Source: CAYSQW01 sp964433135 (GTDB taxonomy: Bacteria > Acidobacteriota > Aminicenantia > Aminicenantales > Aminicenantaceae). From it: a DNA stretch of 13,530 nucleotides. Below are positions 6,894 through 13,530 of this stretch, piece by piece; the stretch's first letter is position 1; the number at the start of each line of letters is the position of its first letter. Below the pieces are notes generated by a model, which was given only the letters and a program-made list of their open reading frames with translations, ran no database searches and was not told the origin of the DNA. The position numbers were made by a program, and so were the translations under genes. The DNA lies in NCBI GenBank assembly GCA_964433135.1, contig CAYSQW010000072.1, forward strand, positions 1 to 13,530, written 5' to 3'.

Positions 6894-6922
6894 AGTTTAG
6901 ATTCTGTGCCATAAGGTGTCAA
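6894..6922 (-). promoter_or_regulatory. promoter of the fumarase alpha gene
   Basis: On the - strand a perfect TTGACA (6917-6922) is followed by exactly 17 bases and TAAACT (6894-6899), four of six matches to TATAAT. The predicted start is about 40 bases before the ATG at 6847. This is one of the best sigma-70 matches in the window. Confidence 0.6.
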
Positions 6923-6966
6923 GAAAAAACGGAGAATAACGCATTCGGCATGGCGTTGATGAAATA

Positions 6967-6995
6967 TTGCCTTCTCCCGGCACATATTATATAAA
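6967..6995 (+). promoter_or_regulatory. candidate promoter of the aldehyde dehydrogenase gene
   Basis: TTGCCT (6967-6972), a 17-base spacer and TATAAA (6990-6995) lie in the divergent gap. The -10 is good and the -35 weak. A start near 7002 leaves a very short leader that just includes the ribosome site AAGGAG (7003-7008). Confidence 0.35.
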
Positions 6996-7014
6996 GGAAA
7001 CGAAGGAGTGTAGA

Positions 7015-8442
7015 ATGTCGAAAGAACATAAACTATGGATAAACCAAAGATGTTTCGAATCGGATGATGTCCGAATCATAAAATCGCCTTTCGATGAAAA
7101 GGAGATTGCCCGCATACATTTTGCGGATTCCGAGCACGTGAAGAGAGCTGTCGGGGCTTCGGCCCATGCTTTCATACGGACGAAAAAGCTTTCCAGTTAT
7201 GAGCGGGCCAAGTTTTTAGAACGCATTTCCGTCGGTATTGCACAGCATAAAGAGGCGTTTTCACGCTCCATCGCTGAAGCCGCCGGAAAACCGATCCGGT
7301 CGGCGCGTGTCGAAACGGATCGGGCCGTCAATACGTTCGCTATCGCATCCGAAGAGGCGAAGCGTATTCCCGGGGAGATCCTTCCCCTCGACCTGTTACC
7401 ACAGACAAAAAATCGTTGGGGAATCGTGCGAAGGTTTCCGCTTGGTATCATCGCCGGGATCACCCCCTTCAATTTTCCATTGAATTTGGTGGCGCACAAG
7501 GTCGCGCCCGCATTGGCCGCGGGCAATTCATTTATCTGCCGACCGGCATCCCAAGTTTCTCTGACCGCCCTGCTGCTGGCCGAAATCATACGGGAGATTG
7601 ATTTTATCGAGGGGGCCTTTCAGACAATTCCATGCGGATATAAGGCCGCCGAAAGCTTGATCGATGCGGAGTCCGTCAGGATGGTGACATTCACGGGAAG
7701 CCCCGACATCGGATGGGAATTGAAACGCCGTGCCCATAAAAAGAAAGTCACCCTGGAATTGGGAGGAAACGCCGCCGTTGTCGTCGAACCGGATGCCGAT
7801 CTGGATTTCGCTCTCCAGCGCATTCTGACCGGGGCATTTGCATATTCGGGACAGGTTTGTATCTCCATCCAGAGGATCTTTCTTCATGAATCGATCTATG
7901 ATCGTTTCCTGGGAGATTTTGCGGCGGCCGCCGATAAGTTGAAGATGGGGGATCCATTGGAAGAATCGACGGATATCGGTCCCATGATCAATGCCGAGGC
8001 GGCTCGGCAGACTGAGGAATGGGTGAATGAAGCGGTGGAGAAGGGAGGGCGTCTTCTCTGCGGCGGGACGCGGAAGGATTCGATGGTCGCTCCGACGGTC
8101 CTGGACCGCGTCGATCCAAGTTGGCGTATTTCCTGGTTGGAAGCTTTTGCGCCGGTGGCTGTGGTCTATCCCTACCGTGATTTCGAAGAGGCGCTGGCGG
8201 CTGTAAATAATTCGATCTACGGATTGCAGGCCGGAGTTTTTACCCATGATTTGAATAAGGCGTTCAAGGCATACGAAGCCTTGGATGTGGGAGGCGTCAT
8301 CGTCAACGATATCCCTACGTTTCGGATTGATCATATGCCGTACGGAGGCGTGAAGGAATCCGGGTTCGGAAGGGAAGGCTTGAAATATGCGATCGAAGAG
8401 ATGACGGAACTGAAGCTGATGGCCGTCAACCTCGAGAATTGA
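7015..8442 (+). CDS. NAD(P)-dependent aldehyde dehydrogenase family protein
   Basis: A 475-residue cytosolic aldehyde dehydrogenase that oxidises an aldehyde to the acid with NAD(P)+. Catalytic Cys282 lies in SGQVCISIQRI, general base Glu248 in LELGGN and Asn153 in TPFNFPLN. The NAD-binding FTGSPDIG (226-233), EAFAPV and the C-terminal MPYGGVKESGFGREG are intact. The cofactor-contacting lysine usually found in the KP(A/S) motif is Arg176 here (CRPASQ). The GQVCISIQRI type of active site resembles the lactaldehyde/non-phosphorylating glyceraldehyde-3-phosphate dehydrogenase branch, but I cannot name the substrate. The ATG at 7015 has AAGGAG six bases upstream; an earlier in-frame ATG at 6967 overlaps the promoter and adds residues unlike the family. 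It stands alone, divergent from fumarase and convergent with the endonuclease-like gene. Confidence 0.93.
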   Translation: MSKEHKLWINQRCFESDDVRIIKSPFDEKEIARIHFADSEHVKRAVGASAHAFIRTKKLSSYERAKFLERISVGIAQHKEAFSRSIAEAAGKPIRSARVETDRAVNTFAIASEEAKRIPGEILPLDLLPQTKNRWGIVRRFPLGIIAGITPFNFPLNLVAHKVAPALAAGNSFICRPASQVSLTALLLAEIIREIDFIEGAFQTIPCGYKAAESLIDAESVRMVTFTGSPDIGWELKRRAHKKKVTLELGGNAAVVVEPDADLDFALQRILTGAFAYSGQVCISIQRIFLHESIYDRFLGDFAAAADKLKMGDPLEESTDIGPMINAEAARQTEEWVNEAVEKGGRLLCGGTRKDSMVAPTVLDRVDPSWRISWLEAFAPVAVVYPYRDFEEALAAVNNSIYGLQAGVFTHDLNKAFKAYEALDVGGVIVNDIPTFRIDHMPYGGVKESGFGREGLKYAIEEMTELKLMAVNLEN

Positions 8443-8472
8443 TGCATCCCACGCGCCCCCGGCAAAGGGATG

Positions 8473-9309
8473 TCAGGTGTGGTACAGGCCTTTCAGCATG
8501 AGGGCATCCGCGGCCTGTTCCGGGCTCTCGCAAATAACCATGCCGGACAGCCCGAAATCCCGCAGAGCCTGGATCCATTCATCATAACGGAAATCGGAAT
8601 CCTCGAGATTGAGGTGTTTCATCTCTCCCTTGTTGTTGTACATGACGCCGGAGATATGGATGTGCATGTCGCGGAGGGCTTCGTCTCCCAGCTTCCTGCC
8701 GATTTTTCTCAGGATGCGATGAAATTCCCCGTAAGAATTCATTTTGCCTTCCCGGGCATGGATATGACAGAAATCAATGCAGGGGAGGATGCCTTCTATT
8801 TCCCGGCACATAAAGAGAATCTCTTCCAAGGATCCGAATTGGGATCTTTTTCCCATGGTTTCCGGGCGAAGGATTACCGGGCTTTTCTCCGCCTTTAATA
8901 CGGACACGACTTCCTTGAGCTCCTTTTTGATGTGGGCATAGGCTTCTTCCGGATCGTTTTTCCCGAAATATCCTAAATGAAGGACGACGTTTTTCGCCCC
9001 GCACATGCGAGCCAATCGTGCGGAATGCAGGATGCGCTCCTGGCTGGCAAGCCGCTTGCCGGTTTCCGGGGAGTTCAGGTTGATATAATAAGGTGCATGG
9101 ACGCTGAGCTTGACGCCCGCCGCTTCAGCCTCCGCTCTTACCTTACGGGCGGTGTCGCCGCCCATCTTGACTCCTTTGACGAATTCCACTTCAAGGCAGT
9201 CTAGGCCCAGACGAGCGACTTCACGGATGCCGGCGATGGTGGACGTCCCTGATGCGGTGGAAGGAACACCGGCGGTTCCGAAGAGAAGGGAGTCAGGGCC
9301 GGCCGGCAT
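8473..9309 (-). CDS. endonuclease IV-like TIM-barrel protein (AP endonuclease family 2)
   Basis: A 278-residue TIM-barrel protein of the Nfo/xylose isomerase-like superfamily. Endonuclease IV cuts DNA 5' to abasic sites using three zinc ions. Metal-ligand candidates line up in order: His71 in VHAPY, His111 in LHLGYFG, Glu150 in RPETMG, Asp179 and His182 in CIDFCHIH, His216/His218 in MHIHISG, His232 and Glu261 in ICESP. The segment KGEMKHLNLEDSDF resembles the archaeal-type homologues rather than the E. coli DRHH segment, so the zinc site may differ there. The ATG at 9309 overlaps the thiC end by 17 bases and has AGGGAAGG just before it; a GTG at 9339 lacks a ribosome site. Overlap implies co-translation with thiC, an unusual pairing with no obvious functional link. 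Confidence 0.85.
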   Translation of the reverse strand: MPAGPDSLLFGTAGVPSTASGTSTIAGIREVARLGLDCLEVEFVKGVKMGGDTARKVRAEAEAAGVKLSVHAPYYINLNSPETGKRLASQERILHSARLARMCGAKNVVLHLGYFGKNDPEEAYAHIKKELKEVVSVLKAEKSPVILRPETMGKRSQFGSLEEILFMCREIEGILPCIDFCHIHAREGKMNSYGEFHRILRKIGRKLGDEALRDMHIHISGVMYNNKGEMKHLNLEDSDFRYDEWIQALRDFGLSGMVICESPEQAADALMLKGLYHT

Positions 9310-10600
9310 CGGCCTTCCCTGAGGGATTGAGAAACTCACTGACGATGCGCATCGCGCAAAAATCCCCGCACATGGAGCAGGCCTCGGATTGGCTGTGGCG
9401 CAGCTTCCGGATGCGTTGAAATTTATCCGGATCGAGCACGTATTTCAGCTGTTCGTCCCAATCGAGTTTTTTTCTGGCTTGGCTGAGCTTCAGGTCGCGC
9501 TCTCTGGCCCCTGGAACATTTTTTACGATGTCGGCGGTGTGGGCGGCGATCTTGGAGGCGATCAAACCCTCCCGGACATCATCGACGGTCGGGAGACCGA
9601 GGTGTTCGGAAGGCGTAACGTAACAGAGAAAATCGGCGCCCGCGGAAGCCGCGATAGCGCCTCCGATGGCGGAAACGATGTGATCGTAACCGGGAGCGAT
9701 ATCGGTGACCAGCGGCCCGAGAACGTAAAAAGGAGCGCCTTTGCATACGCGCTTCTGAAGATGGATATTCATTTCGATCTGATCCAGGGGAACATGACCG
9801 GGGCCTTCCACCATGACCTGGACATTGTGATCCCAGGCCTTCTGGACAAGTTCTCCCAACGTTAAAAGTTCTTCGATCTGCGGTCGGTCGGTGGCGTCCG
9901 CCAGAGCTCCCGGGCGGAGGCCGTCTCCAAGGCTCAGGGTGACGTCATGTTTATAGGCAATTTCACACAGACGGTCGAAATTGGCATAAAGCGGATTTTC
10001 TTTCTGATTGTGCAGGATCAATGCCAGATGAAAAGCGCCTCCGCGGGAGACGACATCGGCCACTCGGCCTTGGCTTTTCAAACGGCTGATGGCTTTTGAG
10101 GTCAGTCCGGCATGCACCGTCATGAAATCCACACCCTCTTCCGCCTGACGTTCGATGACGCCGAAAAGATCGTCCTCGGTCATGGCGATGATCGAACCGC
10201 GTTTCCGGATGGTTTCGATGGCGGCTTCATATATAGGAACGGTTCCCAGCGGGATCCGCGCGTGATCGAGGATGGCGCGGCGGATTTTATTTATATCCCC
10301 GCCCGTGCTTAGGTCCATGATCGCATCAGCCTGATATTTCAGAGCGACGGTAGCCTTTTCCAGTTCATTTTCAATCTGGGGAAAATCTTCAGAGCTTCCG
10401 ATATTCACGTTGACCTTCGTGCTCAGTCCTTTCCCGATTCCAACCGGACGAATGGGTGCATGATGCGGATTGATCGGGATGACGATTTGACCTTCGGCAA
10501 CCAGTTCGCAGAGAAGTTCCGCCGACAGCCCTTCTTGTTCCGAAATACTCCGTAGTTCCGGGGTGATATTTCCTTTTCGCGCCTCTTTGATTTGTGTCAT
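9293..10600 (-). CDS. thiC: phosphomethylpyrimidine synthase ThiC
   Basis: Radical SAM enzyme that converts aminoimidazole ribotide to hydroxymethylpyrimidine phosphate for thiamine synthesis. The 435-residue protein is of the short type common in anaerobes and archaea, without the extra N-terminal domain of longer homologues. The C-terminal cluster motif CSMCGDFC has Cys408, Cys411 and Cys415; the spacing is CX2CX3C, one residue shorter than in the long ThiC proteins. Conserved blocks include NVNIGSS, MDLSTGGDI, MTVHAG, SRGGAFH, GDGLRPG, VMVEGPGHVP and GPLVTDIAPGYDHI. The ATG at 10600 has only a weak AGG upstream. The gene ends 17 bases inside the endonuclease IV-like gene. Thiamine diphosphate made through this pathway is the cofactor of the oxidoreductase encoded nearby. 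Confidence 0.97.
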   Translation of the reverse strand: MTQIKEARKGNITPELRSISEQEGLSAELLCELVAEGQIVIPINPHHAPIRPVGIGKGLSTKVNVNIGSSEDFPQIENELEKATVALKYQADAIMDLSTGGDINKIRRAILDHARIPLGTVPIYEAAIETIRKRGSIIAMTEDDLFGVIERQAEEGVDFMTVHAGLTSKAISRLKSQGRVADVVSRGGAFHLALILHNQKENPLYANFDRLCEIAYKHDVTLSLGDGLRPGALADATDRPQIEELLTLGELVQKAWDHNVQVMVEGPGHVPLDQIEMNIHLQKRVCKGAPFYVLGPLVTDIAPGYDHIVSAIGGAIAASAGADFLCYVTPSEHLGLPTVDDVREGLIASKIAAHTADIVKNVPGARERDLKLSQARKKLDWDEQLKYVLDPDKFQRIRKLRHSQSEACSMCGDFCAMRIVSEFLNPSGKADAGRP

Positions 10601-10768
10601 AACCTTGCCTGCATATAAACTAATAAACTTCCTGGGTTATTCCTCCTAAGCCGATCCGGCTTTCGGCGAGAACGCCTTTTCCTGTAAACGGCGTATCCGA
10701 TGGATACGAGGAGACATGGGTTCAGCGCCTTGTATCCGTAGGGATCACGATTCGCGAATAATCCAGCG
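10601..10768 (-). promoter_or_regulatory. structured leader of thiC
   Basis: About 168 bases separate the predicted start from the thiC ATG. On the - strand three segments can pair in two ways: GGATAC (10737-10732), GTATCC (10707-10702) and GGATAC (10698-10693). The middle one forms a perfect seven-pair, three-base-loop hairpin with the last (10692-10708) or pairs over six bases with the first. Two further hairpins follow: GGCG/CGCC (10665-10676) and AAGCCG/CGGCTT (10648-10662), then an AGGAGG (10642-10647) with no start codon at a usable distance. The TPP riboswitch signature CUGAGA plus CUGAU...AAUGCC is absent. Regulation is inferred, not shown. Confidence 0.4.
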
Positions 10769-10774
10769 CAACAC

Positions 10775-10803
10775 AGTTTAACTCTAAATCCTGAATTTTA
10801 CAA
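10775..10803 (-). promoter_or_regulatory. candidate thiC promoter
   Basis: TTGTAA (10798-10803), 17 bases, then TAAACT (10775-10780) on the - strand; each hexamer matches four of six consensus positions. The remaining stretch from 10804 to 10906, behind the TPR gene, shows no clear terminator or gene. Confidence 0.4.
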
Positions 10804-10906
10804 CTTTCCGACCGTCTGAATTCCGTCTTCCTGTCATGGAAAAAGGGATATTTCGATTAAGGGAGCGGGCGGTGCGGTTTTAAGACGTCGTGGCGTCGGG
10901 AGAAGC

Positions 10907-11881
10907 CTACGGCTGTTCTTTCTCGGGGGCCGGTTCTTTGCTGTTCAAAACGTCTTGGTTTTTTATCATGATCTGAGTGATCAGAGACCGGTCACGGGGA
11001 GCAAGAGGCAGATCGCGTAGGCTTTCTTCGGTTAACAGCGTCAGCGATCCGGTCAGTATCTTGAGGGCTTTCTTTCGGCTTCCGCCCAAGTGCGTGCTGA
11101 GGATCTGATAGACGCGCGCCAGCTCCAGAGTGTTTTCGGGAAGAGATGTGGAACCCTGCCTGCGGAAAAAATCATTGAACGCGCGTGCCGCTTCCTTATA
11201 TCTGCGTGACTGATAATCCATGATCCCCAATTGAAAATACGCATTGATCTCTTCAGGTTTGCGCTTGATCAGGTTGCGGAGAGTCTTGCGCGCCGCTTTT
11301 TTGTTTTCCCGGTGGAGGTAGGCTTCGGTCAGCTCGTAATAGCGAACGGGATTATCCCGATCGCGTTGTAGACGTTTTTCAAGTTCACGGATATCATCTT
11401 CAGGTTGCGCTTCGGACTCATCGGTCGGTTGTCCACCGGCAGTGTCCGGGGAGGCGGCGCGATCGGGTTCGGAGGGCCGGATCCGAGAGAGGCCTTCCTC
11501 CAGAATGCCGTGGGAAGACGCGTCAAGTTCCAGGTCCGCAATTTCCGATTCGTCAATCAATTCGAGAGCGTTTCTCAGGTGCTTGTCACCGTCTTCGATT
11601 TGCTGAAGATGGAGATGACTCAGGCTGAGATATACCAGCGCTTTTCCCTTGAGCTTTCGGTCCGCGGTTAAACCGAAGGCGGCGATCTCGAGCTCCTCGG
11701 CGGCTTTCAAATATTTTCCCGCTGTGAAGGATTCCTCTCCTCGTTGAAGCAGCCGCAGGTAAAAAGGATCGATGTTTTGGCTTCCCCGTGAAAGGATGGC
11801 GGTTCCGGTGAAGAAAATAGCCAAAAGCAGCATGTATTTGACGATAAAGGAACGGTTTCGGTACCCGATGCAGGTTCTCAT
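10907..11881 (-). CDS. membrane-anchored TPR-repeat protein, function unknown
   Basis: A 324-residue protein I cannot assign to a named family. Residues 12-30 form a single hydrophobic segment after a basic N-terminus, so it is a signal anchor or an uncleaved signal peptide, with the bulk probably periplasmic. TPR-like helix pairs follow at about 38-72 and 75-110, then an acidic, Pro/Ser-rich linker at about 130-160, then three more TPR-like units at about 170-270, including YFQLGIMDYQSRRYKEAARAF. The tail is charged. TPR arrays bind other proteins, so a scaffold or envelope-assembly role is possible. The ATG at 11881 lies just after a strong promoter (11925-11953); a frame reaching 11953 would start inside that promoter. 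AAAGGA lies about ten bases before the ATG. Confidence 0.8.
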   Translation of the reverse strand: MRTCIGYRNRSFIVKYMLLLAIFFTGTAILSRGSQNIDPFYLRLLQRGEESFTAGKYLKAAEELEIAAFGLTADRKLKGKALVYLSLSHLHLQQIEDGDKHLRNALELIDESEIADLELDASSHGILEEGLSRIRPSEPDRAASPDTAGGQPTDESEAQPEDDIRELEKRLQRDRDNPVRYYELTEAYLHRENKKAARKTLRNLIKRKPEEINAYFQLGIMDYQSRRYKEAARAFNDFFRRQGSTSLPENTLELARVYQILSTHLGGSRKKALKILTGSLTLLTEESLRDLPLAPRDRSLITQIMIKNQDVLNSKEPAPEKEQP

Positions 11882-11924
11882 GGTGACTATATCCTTTTTG
11901 AAGTGATGCGGTTTATGTAACAAA

Positions 11925-11953
11925 TATATACCGCTGAATCCATGTTTTGTCAA
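11925..11953 (-). promoter_or_regulatory. promoter of the TPR protein gene
   Basis: A perfect TTGACA (11948-11953) is followed on the - strand by 17 bases and TATATA (11925-11930); TATATT, offset by two bases, is an alternative. The predicted start near 11918 is about 37 bases before the ATG. This fixes the start choice of the TPR gene. Confidence 0.6.
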
Positions 11954-12050
11954 AGAGGAATAAACGGTATGAGGGAATGCCGAGCGGTTCCGTGTTGAAT
12001 CGTCTCTTCTTTTTGATTTTCCGATATCCTCTTTTTCAGGTTTTTCCTCG

Positions 12051-13530
12051 CTATTTCAATTTGAGCTTCAGGATTTTGCCGGATTCGTTCTTCGGGAGGG
12101 CGGAGAGAAAAACGATAGCCTGGGGGATTTTGTAAGGGGCGATACGGGATGCGAGGAATTCTCTTATTTCATTTGTCTTCGGCTCATCTCCGGGTCCTGA
12201 CTTCAGCACGATGAATGCCTTGATGGATTCGCCCAATAGGTCATCGTGTCGTCCGATGACCGCCGCTTCGACGATGTCCGGGTGTTCGTAAAGCGCATCC
12301 TCTATTTCCTTGGCGCTGACGCGATTGCCTCCGACTTTGATCATGTCGCGTTTGCGTCCGATGATATAGAGAAAACCTTCATTGTCCATGATCCCGATAT
12401 CGCCGGTGTAGTACAGCCCGTTTTTGAGAACTTCTTCCGTTTCCTCGGGTTGGTCCCAGTATCCCCGCATGATGTTGGCACCCCGGGCCACCAGCTCTCC
12501 TTCCGTTCCCGGAGGGAGGGGATTGCCGTTGGGATCCGCCACGAAAAGTTCGACCCCGGGGATGGCTTTTCCGATAGATCCCCATTTTTGCGGAAGATCC
12601 TTCGGGTCGAGGTAGGATAGGCGCGCGGAAGCTTCGGTGGCTCCGTACATGATATAAAGTTTCGCGGGTGAAAATGCGGCGGCGGTTTCTTTTTGCAGGG
12701 CTGGAGCCATGGCGCCTCCCGCTTGGGTGACATAGCGGAGGCATGGAAAATCAAGGGCAGCCAGCATCGAACGATGGAGCAGGATGCCGAATGTGGAGGG
12801 GACGCCGGCGAATCCGGTCGCCTGCTGTTCCCGCATCGTCTTGAGGATGACATTCGGGTAAAGAAAGCGGTTGTCGATCACGACCGATCCTCCCACCGCA
12901 AAGTGGGTGTTGAGCAAAGATTTTCCATAGATGTAGAAAAAAGGGAGGACAACCATGACGCGGTCTTCAGCGGTGAGGCGCAGATAGGATACGATCGATT
13001 CGGTGTTGGCCGTTATATTGCCATGGGTGAGGGTGACGCCGCGGGACTTGCCGGTGGAACCCGACGTATAGACAATCGAGGCCGTCGCCTCCGCGTCCAT
13101 GGAGATGTCCGGGGGAGAGGTGGATAGAGATTCAAGCGAGGAGGGCAGCAGGACCGATGGGAGCGCGGATACGGTTGCTGAAGAACGAGGGGTCCAGATG
13201 AATATCCCGGTCAGCGTTGCGGGGTAAGAGGGGATCGATTGAATGCGGGACAGAAATTTTTGTTGGGTGATCAGGATGGAGACCCCGCAGTTACCCAGCA
13301 TGTAATGAATCCCCCCGGCCAGGGATTCCGTATTGAACGCAACGGTTACGGCTCCCGCTTTGAGGATGCCGTAATAAGTAACGACATATGCGAAAGAGTT
13401 TTCCAGCATCAGGGCTACGCGATCTCCCGGTCGGATTCCCTTGGAAACAAGGAGGTGGGCCATGCGGTTGGAAGCCATTTCCACTTCGTCATAGGTGTGC
13501 CACCGTCCCTCGGCGAAAACCGCCGGGGAG
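12051..13530 (-). CDS. AMP-forming acyl-CoA synthetase (5' end outside the window)
   Basis: ANL-superfamily adenylating enzyme that activates a carboxylic acid with ATP and transfers the acyl group to CoA. About 492 residues are visible; the frame stays open to the window edge, where SPAVFAEGRWHTYDEV is the usual N-terminal family sequence, so the true start lies beyond 13530. Motifs in order are the P-loop YTSGSTGKSRGVTLTH, the YGATEAS adenine-site motif, YYTGDIGIMDNEG, the hinge GRKRDMIKVGGNRVS, and the C-terminal catalytic lysine in NESGKILK. The protein ends right after that lysine, without a carrier domain, so it is a stand-alone synthetase rather than a peptide synthetase module. The acid substrate (fatty, aromatic or other) cannot be read from the sequence. 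No clear terminator follows; the TPR gene has its own promoter 97 bases on. Confidence 0.9.
   Translation of the reverse strand, partial: SPAVFAEGRWHTYDEVEMASNRMAHLLVSKGIRPGDRVALMLENSFAYVVTYYGILKAGAVTVAFNTESLAGGIHYMLGNCGVSILITQQKFLSRIQSIPSYPATLTGIFIWTPRSSATVSALPSVLLPSSLESLSTSPPDISMDAEATASIVYTSGSTGKSRGVTLTHGNITANTESIVSYLRLTAEDRVMVVLPFFYIYGKSLLNTHFAVGGSVVIDNRFLYPNVILKTMREQQATGFAGVPSTFGILLHRSMLAALDFPCLRYVTQAGGAMAPALQKETAAAFSPAKLYIMYGATEASARLSYLDPKDLPQKWGSIGKAIPGVELFVADPNGNPLPPGTEGELVARGANIMRGYWDQPEETEEVLKNGLYYTGDIGIMDNEGFLYIIGRKRDMIKVGGNRVSAKEIEDALYEHPDIVEAAVIGRHDDLLGESIKAFIVLKSGPGDEPKTNEIREFLASRIAPYKIPQAIVFLSALPKNESGKILKLKLK

Noticed and set aside
7528..8334. A 268-codon open frame on the - strand
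   Set aside because: Antisense to the aldehyde dehydrogenase, whose motifs continue across the whole region.
10600..10614. Five-codon leader ORF overlapping the thiC start (ATG at 10614)
   Set aside because: Very short and without a ribosome site at the right distance; most likely chance.
10601..10906. TPP riboswitch upstream of thiC
   Set aside because: Looked for the CUGAGA and CUGAU...AAUGCC segments on the - strand and did not find them; left as an unclassified structured leader.

Overview
The window reads as a chromosomal segment of an anaerobic Gram-negative bacterium. A four-subunit 2-oxoacid:ferredoxin oxidoreductase, an oxygen-sensitive class I fumarase subunit, an anaerobe-type ThiC and an archaeal-type endonuclease IV homologue point that way. 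The closest style I know is Desulfobacterota/Syntrophales-like, but that placement is inference from gene content. G+C is about half by eye, except the first ~420 bases, which are clearly AT-rich. Twelve protein genes can be supported. Two lie on the + strand (a fabH-type ketoacyl synthase and an aldehyde dehydrogenase) and ten on the - strand. I see no tRNA, rRNA, CRISPR array, insertion sequence or phage gene.

Layout. 1-426: AT-rich leader and promoter region. 427-1422: FabH (+). 1522-2751: two-gene unit for extracytoplasmic thiol-disulfide chemistry (tlpA/resA-like thioredoxin, then ccdA, - strand) with its own promoter. 2870-5702: 2-oxoacid:ferredoxin oxidoreductase operon (-), transcribed delta, alpha, beta, gamma, with a long foldable 5' leader and a hairpin-rich spacer between beta and gamma. 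5990-6847: class I fumarase alpha subunit (-), with no beta subunit in the window. 6848-7014: divergent promoter region. 7015-8442: NAD(P)-dependent aldehyde dehydrogenase (+). 8473-10600: overlapping thiC and endonuclease IV-like genes (-). 10601-10906: non-coding thiC leader with mutually exclusive hairpins. 10907-11881: membrane-anchored TPR protein of unknown role (-), with a good promoter. 12051 to the window end: AMP-forming acyl-CoA synthetase (-), 5' end cut by the window edge.

How the genes fit together. The oxidoreductase and fumarase would act in anaerobic central carbon or branched-chain 2-oxoacid metabolism, with reduced ferredoxin as electron currency. Acyl-CoA synthetase, FabH and aldehyde dehydrogenase handle acyl groups and aldehydes. 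ThiC supplies the pyrimidine half of thiamine diphosphate, the cofactor of the oxidoreductase. TlpA and CcdA move reducing power across the membrane, often for cytochrome c maturation.

I do not see a clearly new multi-gene system; the coding content is ordinary. The points worth a second look are mostly non-coding or residue-level: the structured leader of the oxidoreductase operon, a thiC leader without a recognisable TPP riboswitch but with competing hairpins, a Cys-to-Tyr change in the ferredoxin subunit, the fumarase alpha subunit without its partner, and a Lys-to-Arg change in the aldehyde dehydrogenase.
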